This document shows, piece after piece, positions 1 to 11,728 of a stretch of DNA of 64,000 nt. Each line of letters opens with the position of its first letter. The stretch's first letter is position 1. The translations under genes were made by a program, and so were the position numbers. The DNA comes from Cantharellus purpuraceus. Its lineage: Eukaryota > Basidiomycota > Agaricomycetes > Cantharellales > Hydnaceae. Location of the stretch: assembly GCA_025174535.1 (NCBI GenBank), contig JALBUN010000007.1, positions 1-64,000 on the forward strand, written 5' to 3'. The notes under the pieces were generated by a model. It saw only the letters and a list, made by a program, of their open reading frames with translations. It was not told the origin of the DNA and searched no databases.

Positions 1-1122
1 ATCCACATCAAACATGGTCTACTCGAAACAAGTCTTGCTGAGAAAAGTGATTATCAGTCCGACGCGGTACTTCGAAACCAGGACGTCCTTTCCCAGCTTA
101 GGGACCATCATAAGTCTATCTTGGATGGGATTCAGGATGCCATAGATCGCAGAAGCTGTAACGACCGAGTTTATGTCATCAAAAATACGTGGACAATGAA
201 ATTTCAGGAGACAATAAGCACATGGAAGTCTAAAGCGACACCCAAGGGTGATGATGAAGGCTCTTTCGACCGCGAGTACCTCCACCAAGGGCTGTTGGAA
301 AGGTGGCGGCGACGAGCACTCCTGCAAGACGGGGTGCGGATTGACAGATGTATGAAAGATATGGAGCCGAACTGGAGCAAAGAGGCAGAATGCAAGACGT
401 TGTTTGCCATGATGTACGGATACACCAGGGAGGTGAAGACGATGGATCAATCATACGAATCACGCCTGGAAATTGTCCAGGCCTTGGAAATGCTGTTAAT
501 CCACGAACGATATCAAATGGAGACGCTGCTCATGGACGGAATAAAAGCATGGGAAAGAAAACTCTTGCATGAGATGAGGACTGTTCTCAGGGGCAAGAAT
601 TTGGAGAACCTGGAGAAGAATCGATTCGTGGATCAATGGCGGATGGCCTGCTGGAGAAGACTCGATGCCGATATGCGTGCGATGGATGCCAGAATGGAAG
701 CCACAAAACTGGCATTCGAGGCGAGAACAAGCGACTCCGACTCAAAGGATTTCAAGACGATGTGGCAGGACATGGAAAGGAAGCTGGGCAATGACATCAA
801 AGCTGAATGGATATCCATCAAGAAGACATACGTATACGGTTCTGCAGCATCCTTATTTTCGCATTCTGAGCTCCCAAATCGTGACGATCGGTTTTCCGCT
901 AGTGCAAGCTCATCATCCCTACCGGCTACTCGGTTGAAGGTCGATTCGAAGAAGGTAGAGCGCCGGTTGGTGGGCTTTCAGGAGGATATTTGGTCAGGTT
1001 TGGGCACAGAACTCTTCAAAGAATCTCAGAGGGACTTGACAACGCAGCGATATCATCAACCCATAGCTCAGTTTCGCTTCAAAAGAAATATGCGGGATCA
1101 GGCTAAATTGTTTGCTAAGTAG
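1..1122 (+). CDS. 3' end of an unrecognised protein gene (5' cut by window edge)
   Basis: The frame is open from base 1 to a TAG at 1120-1122, so at least 373 C-terminal residues are visible and the start lies outside the window. I do not recognise the family. The protein is very rich in charged residues, Met and Trp, with long predicted helices and repeated Trp-Arg-Arg/Met-Glu-Arg patterns. A Ser/Ala-rich low-complexity linker sits at about 890-940, before a basic C-terminus. No signal peptide, membrane segment or catalytic motif is visible in this part. It converges on the adenylation-ketosynthase gene, with only about 220 bp between the stop codons. A cytoskeletal, trafficking or coiled-coil structural role is possible but is not shown by the sequence. 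Confidence 0.7.
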   Translation: MHIKHGLLETSLAEKSDYQSDAVLRNQDVLSQLRDHHKSILDGIQDAIDRRSCNDRVYVIKNTWTMKFQETISTWKSKATPKGDDEGSFDREYLHQGLLERWRRRALLQDGVRIDRCMKDMEPNWSKEAECKTLFAMMYGYTREVKTMDQSYESRLEIVQALEMLLIHERYQMETLLMDGIKAWERKLLHEMRTVLRGKNLENLEKNRFVDQWRMACWRRLDADMRAMDARMEATKLAFEARTSDSDSKDFKTMWQDMERKLGNDIKAEWISIKKTYVYGSAASLFSHSELPNRDDRFSASASSSSLPATRLKVDSKKVERRLVGFQEDIWSGLGTELFKESQRDLTTQRYHQPIAQFRFKRNMRDQAKLFAK

Positions 1123-1344
1123 GGTCACTACAACATTGGGTTACAATTACCTTTCTTGATATCCTATACGTCTTATAAAACATTCAATGGAACTGACACA
1201 TGTCCCCTATCGTACCATTATTTCAGAACGGTTTAGCCACGAATATCATATGGTGTTCATACAAATATCTTGCATATGAATACATAGTTCTACATCGCAT
1301 GCGTGTACACTGCGCCTGCGAGACTCTCAAACTGTAGACCTCTC

Positions 1345-4300
1345 CTACGTGGATGTTTTGAACGCATAATGCTCTCCGTCTGTAGCCCAGCTGTAGGGAG
1401 GAAGATGAGCTCTTGGACCCTTTGACGCAAACCTCTGCCAATCCACGAGGCATCCTTTCTCAACCAGACTGCCCAAGAGTGTCTCGAGCGAATGTTGGTG
1501 GTTTGCAACACACTTATCCTTGAGTATGTCACAAATATCCCCCCCAAGGCCCAGGTTGACGATGACATCGCACTGAGACGCCATCGCCGTCCAGGCTGTA
1601 TCGGTGTACATGTCACGGTCTTGAACGTTGCTCCAATAATCATAATTCACGACCGTCTCGTCGTCGATGACTTCACCAAGGTGGCTCGAAACCATGGGTA
1701 TTCTAGGCGGCTGGGATAGTACGACAGGTGCCAGGATGGTCGGTGGCGGTAGTGTGCTTTCCAGATCGACTGTAATACCTTGATCACTGGCTAATGCTGC
1801 GACAGCATCGGCTGTACCACGTAGAGTGAATCGATCAGCACCATGTTGGCCGGTAATTCGCAGCTCATCTGCTCTCCACATAGTCAAATATTCATCTAGC
1901 ATGGTCCGGGAACACCGAGCTGTAACAATACGGTGGGGGACACGGTCTGTTTGACCATGAAGCCGGAATACAGAGCTGGGGGGGATCAACCCAGCGAATA
2001 CTGCTGCCACATATTCCGTCATCCCCTCGCCGCCCACAATGGATATGCTGCAGCCTAGCGCCTCAAGACAGTGTGCTAGCGCAAGCTGCACCACAAAGTC
2101 CTCATATTCAGGAGCCCACCCTGCCTCCCGACACTCTGTTACCTTTGAATGGTATAACTCATGGTCATTGGCGACTCGAGGAGACCGACCAGACAGTGGG
2201 AGTTCAAACCAAATACCGAGTCGCGGCGTGTAGTGCAAGGAGAAAGGACGAGGGGCCGGTTGAGACAACGCCTGGTGAAGATAATCGAGGAGAGCCTTCC
2301 ATCCGGTCACCGTCCACGCGCGACGAATGCTAAAAATGTCTCGGCCAAGCTGTGTCGTCCTGCAGGCTGCTTCGAGAGCGTCACGCTGAAGATGTCTGCC
2401 GCTGAAGAACTCATAGAATCGTCTGATGCAAGCAAAGTAATCCGCTGGATTCCTGGCACTGAGAACAAACACATGGTGACTGGCGTGGAAAGGGTGAGGT
2501 GGTTCAGGTTGAGGGTCCTGGATGATGATATGAGCTAGTGTACCAGAAATACCAAACGACGAGACGGCACAAAGACGAGGTGCGGTTTGCGGTAAGAACG
2601 GAGTGATCTTGGTAGGAATAACGGCATTGCTGGTTGCGATGTCAATAGCTTTATTCAGTGGACCGTGGCGAGGCTGAGGTGGTATAGCATTGTTTGAAAG
2701 ACACAACAAAGTTTTCAGAACACCTGGTCGGTGTTGCGTCAGCACAACGAAGCATTTGTATCATAATAATTTACCTGTCAGCCCTGCACACTCTTCTGTG
2801 TGTCCCACCACAGCTTTCGAAGATCCAATATACAACGGCCTTGTCCTCTTCACACCATACGTTTCGTTGATCACCTGTGACTCAATTGCATCTCCCAGTT
2901 GCGTACCAGTCCCATGAGCTGCAAGACTGATATGTAAAGCATTATGGAGATGTCTTGTCAGATGTACATACCTTCCAGAAAGGACACATCATCCGCCAAA
3001 CACTCTGCCCTTTCAAGCGTCGTCTCTAACAATCGTCTCTGAGCCTTCGGATTCGGCGCAAAAAATCCCCTTGAGGTCCCATTCTGCCCCACACATGTTG
3101 CCCTAATGGTACCATACGCCATCCCTCTCGCGTCACACGACTTTTGCAGCACGATCGCAGCGGCACCCTCGCTCGCCACAAACCCATTGGCACAGTCCAT
3201 AAATGGAGCACAGGTTCCTGACGCTGACACGATGCCGTTCTGTGAACGGAAGATCGCACCCGAGGGGTGGAGGTGAGTCGTTGCTGCGATGACCACGGCC
3301 GCATCGCAGTCGCCATTCCGAATAGCCAAACAGGCTGGTGATAGAACCCAAGAACGCTCAATAGACGAAAGCAAAAGAAGGGGGGAAAATGCAACATTGA
3401 ACATACCTTGATGAATGGCAACAGCACTACTCGAGCACGCCGTCTTAATCTCCAACGCAGGACCCGTCAAATTGAGAAAATACGATAACCGGGCGGGACC
3501 CGCATCATCAGCCGAGCCTTGGAGTCCCAACGCATATTCTTCATATAAAATCATTAGCACTCCAATGTCCATCCATATACAGCGCAGAACAAGGCTTACG
3601 TTGCAGATCCAACTCCGCCACCCGCCGCTCCCTCCACCCTGAATCATTCACACTCGAAAATACCCCCCAATTTTTCCCGCTCAGCGTCCGCGGCGCAATC
3701 CCTGCATCCTCAATAGCTTCGTACCCCAACTGCATCACCAGCCTTGCATTCGGGCTCATCTCCCGCGCCGTATGCGGTGGAATCCCAAAAAAGTCGGCAA
3801 AAGACGACACATTGTCTATCGCAACGTCGTCCAGCCATCCTGACTTGTACATCATGTCTTCGTTGGCATGCGGTTGCTCCCATCGTGAACTCGGACGCCT
3901 GTGCGGGAGATATTTTAGAAAGGCGTCTGGCGAGAGGAGTGCCGACCAGAACGACTCTAGCGAATCGATGCCACCTACAAAACGGCATGCGGCGCCACTG
4001 ATGGCAATGTCTTGGTCACATCGTGGGGGTGTTCTGACGATGCCATTAACAACGCCGTTGACACGCACATCATGATACCTATCGGGGAAATTCATAGCGG
4101 ACGGAATAGTAGTGGGCTCAAGACTTCGCTGCGTCTCGTTTTCAAGCATGAGGCACAGATCTGCAAGATTGTGGATCCCATAGAGCTGTGCACCGGTGAT
4201 ACGCACCGAAAACTCATCGTACAGAGCCTGTGCTAATCGTACTGAGGCCAGTGACGTGAGCGGGATGTCAACAAACGTCGCATCCGGGTGGGAAAAGTGA

Positions 4301-6461
4301 CTCTCCTGCACGCTGAATATGCGAGCAAGAAGTTCGGTCACGCGACGACGAACGTCGGGGATGATAGTTGTATGCTGTTTCAGGGGTATGACGGGTGCAG
4401 CTGTACCATTGATCTTTGAAGCAAGGCCAGGGGGTGAAGGAACTAGTGAAGGGGGGGGAGGGAAGAAGGTAGGAATATCGCTGTCCCCTGTCATCTCCGA
4501 AAGCACCTTTTTCACCTTTTTCCTATTCAGTGTGAGTTTTGTAGTCATAGGAAGTTCCCGAACGATATATATATTTTCACGTCTTAGCCTCTTTTCGAAA
4601 GAAAGAGACCTGTTCAGTGACAGAACCGCATCAACAATGTCGTGTTGTTCGGATGGAGTGATGCCACTTGCTGCACGCGGCTGAATGAGAGCCACAAGAG
4701 CATCGCCTGCGATATTCCCAAGAAGCGCAGAGCGCTGGATACTGGCATGGGCATCAAGCAAGCGTTCAAGCGAAAGCACATCAATTTTGACTCCCGAAGA
4801 AAATGTCACGACGTCGTCGATGCGTCCGATGTATCTGAGGCCTGGAAGATGTTAAGGGTTAAACCGTCTCCGCCAAGCAAGGGACAGGCATTTACCTGAC
4901 AATGCTTCGCGCGTTTCGTCGTGCTCGGGAACCTGTTCACCTACGAGGTAGCTCAGTGAAGGAAGGTGTTCCTGTTGGCTGTACAGGTCTCCAGTACGAT
5001 AGGTTGTGACACCTGTGACGGGATCGAAGTGGTATGCACCACTCTCGCGAAAATCGTAGCCAGTGGGAAGATACTACAAGAATGAATATCGGTCGTGCGC
5101 CCACGCAGAAACTAAAACCTGGGACGCTCGAAAAGACTCACAGTACCGCGAATAATGAGCTCTCCAAAATCATCCGAAGATTGTGTCTTCTCCAACAGAC
5201 CCATCAAACCTGGAATCACCTGCAGTCCATTCCGTCTCTGCCCCAGGTCACGGGCACGTCGGATGCAGATGGTCCCCGCGGCCTCCGTCGCACCCGAACA
5301 GTCAAAGTACGCAATATCCTGAGATGCTGCCCACTGGAAGAGCGACTCCGGCGTGCGCGCACCGCCGACACCCAGAGATTCGAGTGCACGGAGCCGATTC
5401 AGGTCCTCTTGCGTGCATACCTGGATGATGTCGGTCAAGATGGCAGGCACTGTCGCGAACGCCGTCACAGGGGAATGGTGGGCGAGGCCCGCGAGTAAAA
5501 GCGGTGGTAGTGGAGTGGATGGCGGCGCAGAGGGAGAAGATAGAGACCGGTCAAAGAAGAGGTAGGCACCGTGGGTACGCAAAACGACACCACTGTAGAC
5601 CCCAGATCAAAGGGCGTGCATTGAAGACAAAAGGGAAAATAATGCGCACCAAAACGTGATACAAAATTCAAAACAATGGGAGAGAGGCAACCAACCGAGG
5701 TGTCTTTTGGGCTTGCACGAGTACGACAAGCCACCCAGCATCAGCATGGCACGCGCAGATGAATAAACTAGCATCTCGTGCGTATAGGTCACACATTTGA
5801 GAGTGGCCCAGTCGACGGCGGAACTGGTGAAGAGCGTCGTGGCCTGCCTACTTGGCTCAATGACAGGAGTCACGCTTTCTATGACAGCACGCTGCAATGC
5901 GTCTGTCTCGGCGTAGACAGAGCTTAGCCAGCGATGGCATGACGGTACGAAATTCGACGTGCGAATAGACACCTCCGATGGCAAAATAAACTCGGGTGGA
6001 ATGAGGGACTTGAGATCCACAATTTCCCTATATTTCTTATCTAACCCTGTCTCTTCCAGTGCTTGACGCAATGGTTTCATGAGATTTGGTGAGACGAGAA
6101 TGATCTCAGGTTCAACGAGTCGCACCATGCCCGCCCAGAGCATAGGTTCTGCGCTAGTGCTAATCGGAACAACGGCAACGGACATGCTCCATAGCGCAAG
6201 GAAAGCAAGAGGAACAAGGGCGTTGTTGTGGGATAGCAGAATGACTTTAGAGGTTGGAGAAGTGGCTAGAGAAGGACACAGCGACTGAACGCGAGCGGGG
6301 ATGAGCTGTGTTGCGAGGATATAGGACTGGTTATACGAAAGATACACATTCTTGTCCTCGACGAGAAAGTCGTTGTCTGGAGTATGAAGAGCAGAGTCGC
6401 GGAACACGGAGAGCAGCGTAGGCGGGCTAGTGCAGGTGCCCTTGATTTCGCTGTCGGACAT
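1345..6461 (-). CDS. Adenylation-ACP-ketosynthase-(degenerate acyltransferase) hybrid enzyme, 8 exons
   Basis: Exons (minus strand): 6461-5650, 5592-5142, 5073-4896, 4841-3600, 3538-3407, 3334-2972, 2918-2775, 2723-1345. They total 4,701 nt (1,566 aa). All introns are GT-AG, 51-72 nt. Domains: an N-terminal acyl-adenylating domain (about 1-600) with GATE at 371-374, YRTGDL at 446-451 and RIDD near 488; a carrier domain (about 642-715) with the phosphopantetheine Ser in a TSL motif near 676; a ketosynthase (about 757-1175) with its triad visible, Cys929 (TACSSS), His1061 (EAHGTGT) and His1099 (VVGHTE); then a shortened acyltransferase-like region (about 1275-1540) and the usual post-AT linker. 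There are no reductive, thioesterase or second carrier domains. The enzyme probably activates a carboxylic acid as acyl-AMP, loads it on the ACP and extends it once or iteratively. Oddities: the adenylation P-loop is atypical (FTSSAVDW at 211-218 instead of SGTTG), and the acyltransferase lacks the GHSxGE serine. The product is unknown. Confidence 0.87.
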
Positions 6462-7466
6462 GATGTGCTACCAGAGCAAGAAGGCGTCCCACTCTATAGT
6501 CTATAAAAATAACTATTCTGATCGAGGCACATCAAAGTGAATGATGAGTTATCCGGTTAGGCCAATTTTGCAGCATTGTTATGTAAGCAGCCCTGTACGT
6601 GATACTGTTCGGCAGTCCTAGTCACACATATTAAGTCTCAGCAATGAGGTAACCCATATAACTCCGTGGATGTCCCACCAGATCTCACGTCGGAAAAGCA
6701 AATCTTCCGCTCGGCGCTATGTGACCCACGTTTTTAGCCCGATCTCGCCAATGGATCCGTTCATGATTATTGTGGGTGGGAGCTCAGCACCACCCTGCAG
6801 TCTGTAAATCACCAAACACAATCCACTCTTTGGGCACCATCTCACACTCATAATATGTCAGAGAAGTGTTTGACGACGGTGTTGTTTCCATGTTCTACTT
6901 TCCTGGCGTAGCGAATTATCGGCTGTAGTAGGCTGCAGTTACTAAGGGCAACCAAACTGTCATGATATCTCCAACTTAGTATAGACACCTGTAATCTAGT
7001 CCCCGAGTTCTCCGCCTCCTGGGTACATGCGTCAACGCCATCACAGGCTGCCCTCGCCTATTCTAAGAAGAAAGCCATCAACTGTCTGGAGATCATGGAT
7101 TACTATATAAGAATATTTTCGGTGGCTTTTATCCTGTGAATAACTGTTGTCTTTTTGGTAAATGTTCGCGCAGCATTGGAGGACCGCTGCGTGGTAAAAT
7201 ACTTCGTGACAAACCTCTAATCCGATTCGAGACTCCGGCTTCCTCTCTATTCATGTTTTCCACATTCATGCTAGATGCATGCATTATTAACAGGTCAGAT
7301 ATCCATACCAGAAGGGTGGGTTCGCGGCAGTTCCCGTACTCGCATACTGGCACAGAATCAGCCAGCAGGCTCAAGTGGTGGAACCTCTGAAACATTACAA
7401 ATTTCCAAAGCCTAGCGTGCCATTGGTTGAAGAGCAAGGGAACCCCAGCAAGTCACGCATTCATAC
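6462..7466. other. Intergenic region, probable promoter of the hybrid synthase
   Basis: This is about 1 kb between the monooxygenase stop and the synthase start; both genes read leftwards. A TA-rich stretch at 6495-6516 lies about 35-55 nt upstream of the synthase ATG and may serve as a core promoter, but it is not a clean TATA box. I see no other gene; short open frames around 7129-7437 have no recognisable product. Confidence 0.4.
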
Positions 7467-9668
7467 TTACACTTTGAATATTCTCTCGAAGTATCTCTCG
7501 ACACCTCCAGCACCAGGAACAATCGCACCAATAAACCCATCGGGACGCACAACAACCACATTCCCCACGTCCTCGACAAGGTACGCATTATGTGCATGTG
7601 CCTCCCGATCCACAAGCACACTCGCTCCACCACCAAAATTCCCTATCTCCTTCCTTGAAACAACAAATACTTGCACCGTATCCTTGGGGCACTTAGCCAC
7701 GACCTCCACAATCTTCGCGTCGTCCTCTCCATGGAACACAAGCACAGTGTGCAAGTGCAGCTTGAACAGCCTGAACAATGACGTCTCCCCTGTGCCACCC
7801 AGAACAAGCCCAGGAGCCTCAGGAGCCCGATCGCCCGCACGGAGCGTTCCACTTCCTTCATAGCCCGAGTACGCATGAGCCACAACATCCTCTGGGTCCT
7901 GCGGATTCGCATCGCGTTCCTCCAGCACGATATCACTAAACCGATAGTTAATCCCATACATCTCCAGCGCCGAGTTCCTCCACCGATACCATCCCGACAT
8001 CTTGTCTTCATCCTTCTTCTCCTTCTCAGGCAACTGAGCTGGTTTTTCTTTCGCGACCGTGTGCGTGTACAATGCCGTCGTAGCGTGGAGCATCTGGGCG
8101 ATCACAGGGAGGCGCTCGGCATTGTAAGAGGACAAAAAAGTGGGCGGCGCTAGATCTTTGAGGACAAGGGCGAGTTTCCATGAGAGGTTGGACTAAAGAG
8201 AAAGTATTTAGCCCATAATCGTAGTCAGGAAATAGGAAGTAACCCACAGCGTCTTGAACGCTGCAATTCATCCCTTGACCTCCGGTAGGAGAATGCACGT
8301 GGGCAGAATCTTGGAACAAATAACGCGCTCTAGGAAACATGGTGATCCCTAAATAATTTAAGATGCTCACCGCCAACGAGAAATGCACGTCCCTCTTGGA
8401 ACTTATTTACCATTCTCATATTAGGCCTATAAATCCGTAGTTTGAAATTGAGTAATTCTATCCAGTACAACGACATACTTGAAATAAGACAGCCACGTAA
8501 AGTCTCCAAACTGCAGATCAGTGCGCCCAGTCTCTGTATGAATAAACTCCTTGGCCTTCTCTGGCTCTGCCAGATGGGTGGGGTCGAAGTTTTGTCCGGT
8601 GATTCCAACACCAAACTTGTTTCCGTCGGGGCTCAAGGGGCGAGCCATGATTCTGCAAAGTCCACGCACCACTTAGAACCCGTGTGGTACAAGAAAAATA
8701 ATAATGTACGTGAAAACTCCGGGTTTGCCCCAAATGTGCCAGTACTAGGTTGTATACGGTCGGGATCGCACGAAGAATAAAGCGATGCGATGGGACTCAC
8801 GTCACTAGTGAGTCCTTTGATCTCCACATCACCCCAGACCATACCATCTGCATCACGTGTCTCACCCTGAAAAGTGAAATTGAGGAGCTTCCTGGTTGAT
8901 CCTAGCAACAAATATTACATGGAGCACAAGAACAATGCAAGCGAGGGACGACCTCACCCTTGGCACCATCAGTTCCAAGAAGGTACTGGGCGACAATAGT
9001 CTCCCGCTGTTCCATTATGGGTGCCCCATATTTGTGCATGGCAACCGTGGCGTTAACACAGTCTGTAGTTTGCTCTATCGCGACGAGTCCTTTACCCAGC
9101 TCCACTTTCACACCAAACTTGGCAAGATGGGAGCGCATGATTTCCTCTAGAGTAGCCTGACTGAGGCACGCTCCATTCGCCTATAAAGAGGTCAGACAAA
9201 AATGACATAACGTCGACGGAGATACTCGCATAAGGACGATCGGGCCATACGTCCGTTTTCTCATACAAATCCCACGTCTTGGCGGGTTCAGTCCCACCAG
9301 GCAACTTGTATGCGCGCATGGTCGGGATCGGAGTAGCCATTCTCAGCACATCATCCATAATTCCAAGCGTCTGGAAGAGCTCAAAGGTGCGTGGCTAGTG
9401 CAAACAGAGTGAGCGGTAATTCGTCATGGGTCATGATGACAGTATGAGAAGTATAGTGCAGAGCGCGTACCTGGATACCAAACCCGCGCGAACCAACGCG
9501 GTGCTCGTCGGCCTTGTCAATGATGCGGACTTTGATGCCGTTCTGCGACAGTGCAAGGGCCGAGACGAGCCCAGCGGGGCCAGCGCCGACCTAGAAAGTG
9601 GTGAGCTGGCAAAAGAAACTTATGAAATCATTGAAACGTACGACTAGGACGGGGAGAGTGTGCGACAT
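7467..9668 (-). CDS. FAD-dependent aromatic (phenol 2-monooxygenase-like) hydroxylase, 10 exons
   Basis: Exons (minus strand): 9668-9642, 9590-9471, 9394-9230, 9180-8958, 8901-8801, 8744-8710, 8652-8479, 8426-8371, 8309-8248, 8192-7467. They total 1,689 nt (562 aa). The FAD/NAD(P)H class A flavoprotein features are all present: the dinucleotide-binding GAGPAG at residues 11-16, a GTDGAKG (DG) motif, and the second FAD motif VGDSAHVHSP followed by GGQGMN. The C-terminal ~200 residues form the thioredoxin-like dimerisation domain typical of phenol hydroxylases, ending near the PDGFIGAIVPG segment. It likely hydroxylates an aromatic or phenolic intermediate with NADPH and O2 in the cytosol. It points the same way as the hybrid synthase downstream, which suggests a shared pathway. 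Intron 3 appears to be GC-AG: only that boundary keeps the frame. The TAA stop overlaps a strong GTAAGT donor-like sequence, so an extra 3' exon cannot be excluded. Confidence 0.88.
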
Positions 9669-10464
9669 GTCGGAAAGGAGGTGTTACACTGTCAATGCTA
9701 GCCACTTGGGTTACATAAGATCCTTCACAGCAACAGCCTTGATTGTAGAGTCGGCAACGGCGAGCCGGAGGTGGGTCTATTGATACCTTCCCATCAATTG
9801 TGGTTATTAAACCCCGCAGCTCCCAGATTTGACCCATCAACACGACGCTGGCACTCACTTAAGCTCCTTCAACCCACCTGTGATGCCCGGAGATCTGCTC
9901 AAATTCATAGGTGATGTAATCACATAACCGAACACTTGATGAATTCTCCGACTGACTCAACCTGAGCATTCTAATCACTCTCCACGTGGACATTTGCTTC
10001 AATCAAACCGGACACCCGCTGTGGTGATAAATGGCCGACTGGTGAAGTTACTTGGACTCGGAGGTTGGGGCAGCGCGATGCTACAACATGTATAGGACCG
10101 AATATTACACTAAATAATCACTTCCTATACAAGAATAAATGGATGCGGCCTCGGTGACGAATACATCAGGAAAAAGGGTCCTGGCATCATAGCTGCCTCG
10201 GCCATGTGTGTAAGGCTAAGGTGCCGAGCGCGTGACATAGCCAAATACATGATGTATGGTGTGCACTGATACATCCATACCTCGGGCAAGAGAATTATAT
10301 TCCTACAATCTCTCGGGCACCGGCATCGTATCCGTACAAACTGCTATATTCCTCAGCGCCCGGGCACTCATGGCAATATCTCATGGCAAGTCATCTACAC
10401 ATGCGAGACTTGGGGTGTGCCAAATGTGAAATTTACACACCTAAAGGAAAGGAATGTGCTCAAT
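9669..10464. other. Upstream region of the monooxygenase and left edge of the transposon nest
   Basis: Nothing coding is recognised here. The first ~400 bp should contain the promoter of the monooxygenase, which reads leftwards; no clear TATA box is visible. Transposon sequence begins somewhere after about 10380, where the gag-like frame of element B starts. The exact left boundary and any 5' LTR of B could not be located. Confidence 0.4.
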
Positions 10465-11728
10465 ATATGAGCACAAATAGAAGTAGCAATACTTCTACTA
10501 GGGAATCACACAGCATAGAGCGGCATGAAACCCACAGGTCATTCATGAGATTGACTGAACAACTCATGCATAATCAACATGAGATGAAGAGCATTAGCAA
10601 AGCTAGTGCTCAGGCAGCTAAGATGGCTGCTGAAGCAGGGCATGCTGCCACTACTATGGGGCAGCAAATTGCAGAGCTAGGAATGATATTAAAATCGCTC
10701 CAAGAGAACTCTGAGTGATGCAAGTTGCATCGCCAAAGATCAGATTCTCAACAAGAATCTGAATCCAGAGAGTCTGGATCTCCCCAGGGTGAGGGAATCC
10801 AACCAAATGATTGGTTAAGCAGAATTCCCCCAATGGAGGGAATTAGAGACCCAGTAATCCCTGTGAGGCAAGGATTACCAATCCAGATTGAAGAGGAAAC
10901 TCCTCAATCTATGACACTTGTTCGGAATCATGTCAGTATACAATATTCTGATGTATATGAGATATACATCAGAATTTCAATGATACATAAAGCCAGGGAG
11001 TTACAATTTGGATATCTTAAAAGATTTCGGATGTGTGAAATTTTCATAAATATAAACATATATTCTATATTTTAATAAACTTTAAAAGATGAGATATTTG
11101 GTTGAGATGAACATAATCATTTACATGGATATAATAGGAATGTATGTATTAATATAATTGGTATTATATAGGGTATTTAGATATACAAATACCAGGTGGG
11201 GATTAAAGATAGTTCAAATTATGTTACAAGTATTGTATAAGAAAGAATCAATGATATTTGGATGTTCCCTCAAGAGAGTTGCCACCACTAAATGGGGAAA
11301 AAACAGTTATTTTTGAGAATTATGCCAAAATATCACAATATGTTTTAATCTAGTATATTGTGTAAAATTTGAGAATCACATTGAAATATGAAAATAAGTT
11401 TTAATCTAAGTGTATTGTGTAAAATTTGAGGAAAATAGGTTGTATATACGTATTTGTTGTATTTCTGAACAAGCGTCTATGGCAAAGGAGCTTGATCAAG
11501 AGATCGAGCTATGGAAACAATGAGAAGTTGAGGCTTCTCATAAACACAGGTTAGCCCTCAAATGGAAGGCTAAACATGCAGAGCAGGAGCTTGGCCAGTT
11601 GTTTAGAGAGCAGCAGCCCCAGCAAGAGCTCAATGTGGCTGTCAATTTAAACCAACAGTTATCAGCACATATGAGTGGCAGGCCTTTCAGGAGACACCTG
11701 CCATGAGCAATGAGATACCCAATGGGTA
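10465..11728 (+). pseudogene. Element B: N-terminal gag fragment of an old Gypsy element
   Basis: An open frame starts at ATG 10465 (MSTNRSSNTS) and codes for a helical, Gln/Met/Ala-rich segment up to a TGA near 10718. The reading continues in a shifted frame (Gln/Glu/Ser-rich, to about 10909), and after the 565-bp TIR insertion it resumes at 11481 with a Lys/Gln-rich helix containing in-frame stops. The content and its position upstream of the capsid fragment (12.6-13.0 kb) suggest the N-terminal region of a Gypsy gag. The decay shows that it is not functional. Assignment to the same element as the capsid fragment is inferred from order and orientation. Confidence 0.55.
10913..11477 (+). repeat. 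565-bp terminal-inverted-repeat element, copy 1 (TSD TAT)
   Basis: This AT-rich element has imperfect terminal inverted repeats of about 15 bp (GACACTTGTTCGGAA on the left, the complement of GACGCTTGTTCAGAA on the right). It is flanked by TAT at 10910-10912 and 11478-11480. Near-identical copies lie at 27967-28532 and, inverted, at 31580-32144. No coding capacity is seen, so it behaves as a MITE-like non-autonomous DNA element. The superfamily is uncertain; 3-bp duplications fit PIF/Harbinger-like or CACTA-like elements. Confidence 0.8.

Noticed and set aside
1345..6461. Synthase as a pseudogene broken into several frames
   Set aside because: All breaks coincide with short introns having proper donor and acceptor sites; the spliced length is a multiple of three, and the KS motifs join perfectly.
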